From CBDBBY01 sp965203795 (GTDB taxonomy: Bacteria; Pseudomonadota; Alphaproteobacteria; Rhodobacterales; Rhodobacteraceae), in assembly GCA_965203795.1 (NCBI GenBank), contig OZ241915.1, forward strand, positions 558,001 through 622,000: 64,000 bases of DNA, read 5' to 3'. Below the pieces are notes generated by a model. It was not told where the DNA came from, ran no database searches, and saw only the letters and a list, made by a program, of their open reading frames with translations. Shown here one piece after another: positions 63,462-64,000 of the stretch. The position numbers and the translations under genes are program-made. Position 1 is the first letter of the stretch, and each line of letters begins with the position of its first letter.

Positions 63462-63685
63462 AGCTGCAGGAGATCGACTCCGCAATCCTTGCCGCCCACG
63501 ACAACGGAGACGGGGTCCGCTTGGCCGCACTCTACGCGCAGGCGGGACGCCGGATGGTTGCCGACGGCGACATCGACAAAGGCTGCTTCTTCCTTACCCA
63601 GGCATACGTGTTCGCGCTGGAGAACGGCCTGAAGGACGCCGAAAAGATTCACGCGGAACTCGTTTCCTTCGGCCGGGACAAGTGA
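63458..63685 (+). CDS. Small helical protein coupled to the Rieske oxygenase
   Basis: A 75-residue protein whose GTG start overlaps the oxygenase stop (GTGA). It is predicted to be all helical: LQEIDSAILAAHDNGDG, RLAALYAQAGRRMVADGD, DKGCFFLTQAYVFALENG, KDAEKIHAELVSFGRDK, resembling two TPR-like helix pairs. I do not recognise a family. Tight coupling suggests it is an accessory or assembly factor for the oxygenase. The next gene downstream is a tRNA. Confidence 0.65.
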   Translation: MKLQEIDSAILAAHDNGDGVRLAALYAQAGRRMVADGDIDKGCFFLTQAYVFALENGLKDAEKIHAELVSFGRDK

Positions 63686-63744
63686 CGGCCGACTCCAGGT
63701 GATGATTGAGTTCATGCCAATTGCCGTGTATCGATGGCTCAGGC

Positions 63745-63761
63745 GCGGGTGTAGCTCAATG
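63745..63761 (+). repeat. Partial copy of the tRNA-Gly 5' end
   Basis: Seventeen bases, GCGGGTGTAGCTCAATG, are identical to the first 17 bases of the tRNA-Gly gene 63 bp downstream. Similarity stops inside the D loop, so this fragment cannot fold as a tRNA. Confidence 0.85.
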
Positions 63762-63807
63762 CGGGCACAGCCGCAGCGACCGGCCTGACCGGGACGGATC
63801 GCGAATA

Positions 63808-63881
63808 GCGGGTGTAGCTCAATGGTAGAGCAGTAGCCTTCCAAGCTAAAGACGTGGGTTCGATTCCCATCACCCGCTCCA
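63808..63881 (+). tRNA. tRNA-Gly (anticodon TCC), CCA encoded
   Basis: Acceptor GCGGGTG pairs with CACCCGC; the D stem is GCTC/GAGC. The anticodon arm is GTAGC-CTTCCAA-GCTAA with TCC at 34-36 and a G-A mismatch at the base of the stem. The T arm is GTGGG-TTCGATT-CCCAT, discriminator T, then CCA. Length 74 nt including CCA. Confidence 0.97.
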
Positions 63882-64000
63882 TTCGGGCGCTTTCCGCACC
63901 TTCCTCCCGCGTCGATGGGGATCCAGGAAGCCGTGAAGGCGCCGCCGCGACGGAACTGTTTAGTTGACGCAGAGTTCGTCCGAGGATCCAGCCTCCAGAC

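Overview
This 64 kb window is GC-rich, gene-dense DNA that reads as an alphaproteobacterial chromosome. The evidence is gene order and gene content: hom-glpX-recJ, perM-hdaA-ppk-ppx and proS-lolC/E-lolD, together with glcDEF, a TAT-exported NMT1-type binding protein and two alphaproteobacterial-style tRNAs. Many genes overlap by 4 bp (GTGA, ATGA, TTGA), and GTG and TTG starts are common. A genus cannot be assigned from the sequence alone.

Layout. 1-7.8 kb is a co-directional catabolic and transport cluster: ABC permease end, binding protein, VOC protein, TIM-barrel glycosidase-like protein, SDR, two Gfo/Idh/MocA dehydrogenases and an NTF2-fused flavin monooxygenase. A convergent RidA follows. 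8.55-12.93 kb holds a membrane-anchored coiled-coil gene built of 33/66 bp repeats, then two tandem copies of one insertion sequence, one intact and one decayed, with AAAT at all three boundaries. 13.1-17.7 kb is glcDEF and a small heat-shock gene with a sigma-32-like promoter. A succinate-semialdehyde dehydrogenase gene follows on the minus strand.

19.8-24.0 kb is the most interesting segment: a lower-GC, three-gene, translationally coupled operon encoding a DUF4338/DruA-like protein, a NurA-like nuclease and a HerA-like hexameric ATPase. I infer a candidate anti-phage or anti-plasmid system in a combination I do not recognise as described.

24.3-30.2 kb has a small membrane protein, a P1/DmpA peptidase, a Nudix hydrolase, an EF-hand/ECF sigma/anti-sigma-like/metal-sensor module and a YbdK-type ligase. 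30.3-48.6 kb is core genome: tRNA-Glu, recJ, glpX, hom, an FMN hydroxyacid oxidase, glyA, nadK, a PerM permease, hdaA, ppk, ppx, proS, the Lol exporter and a degenerate M48-like membrane protein. 48.7-55.8 kb is a beta-oxidation set (acyl-CoA ligase, fadB/J type, thiolase), a GST and a putative manganese exporter with a Fur/Mur-like box. 56.1-58.6 kb has a MATE transporter and pyrD.

58.6-61.6 kb is again lower in GC and carries an OLD-like AAA ATPase with an apparently truncated partner, plus a Vsr endonuclease without a methylase. The window ends with a Rieske oxygenase, a coupled 75-residue protein and tRNA-Gly, with a partial tRNA-Gly copy just upstream. All family assignments rest on motifs read by eye; no database search was possible.
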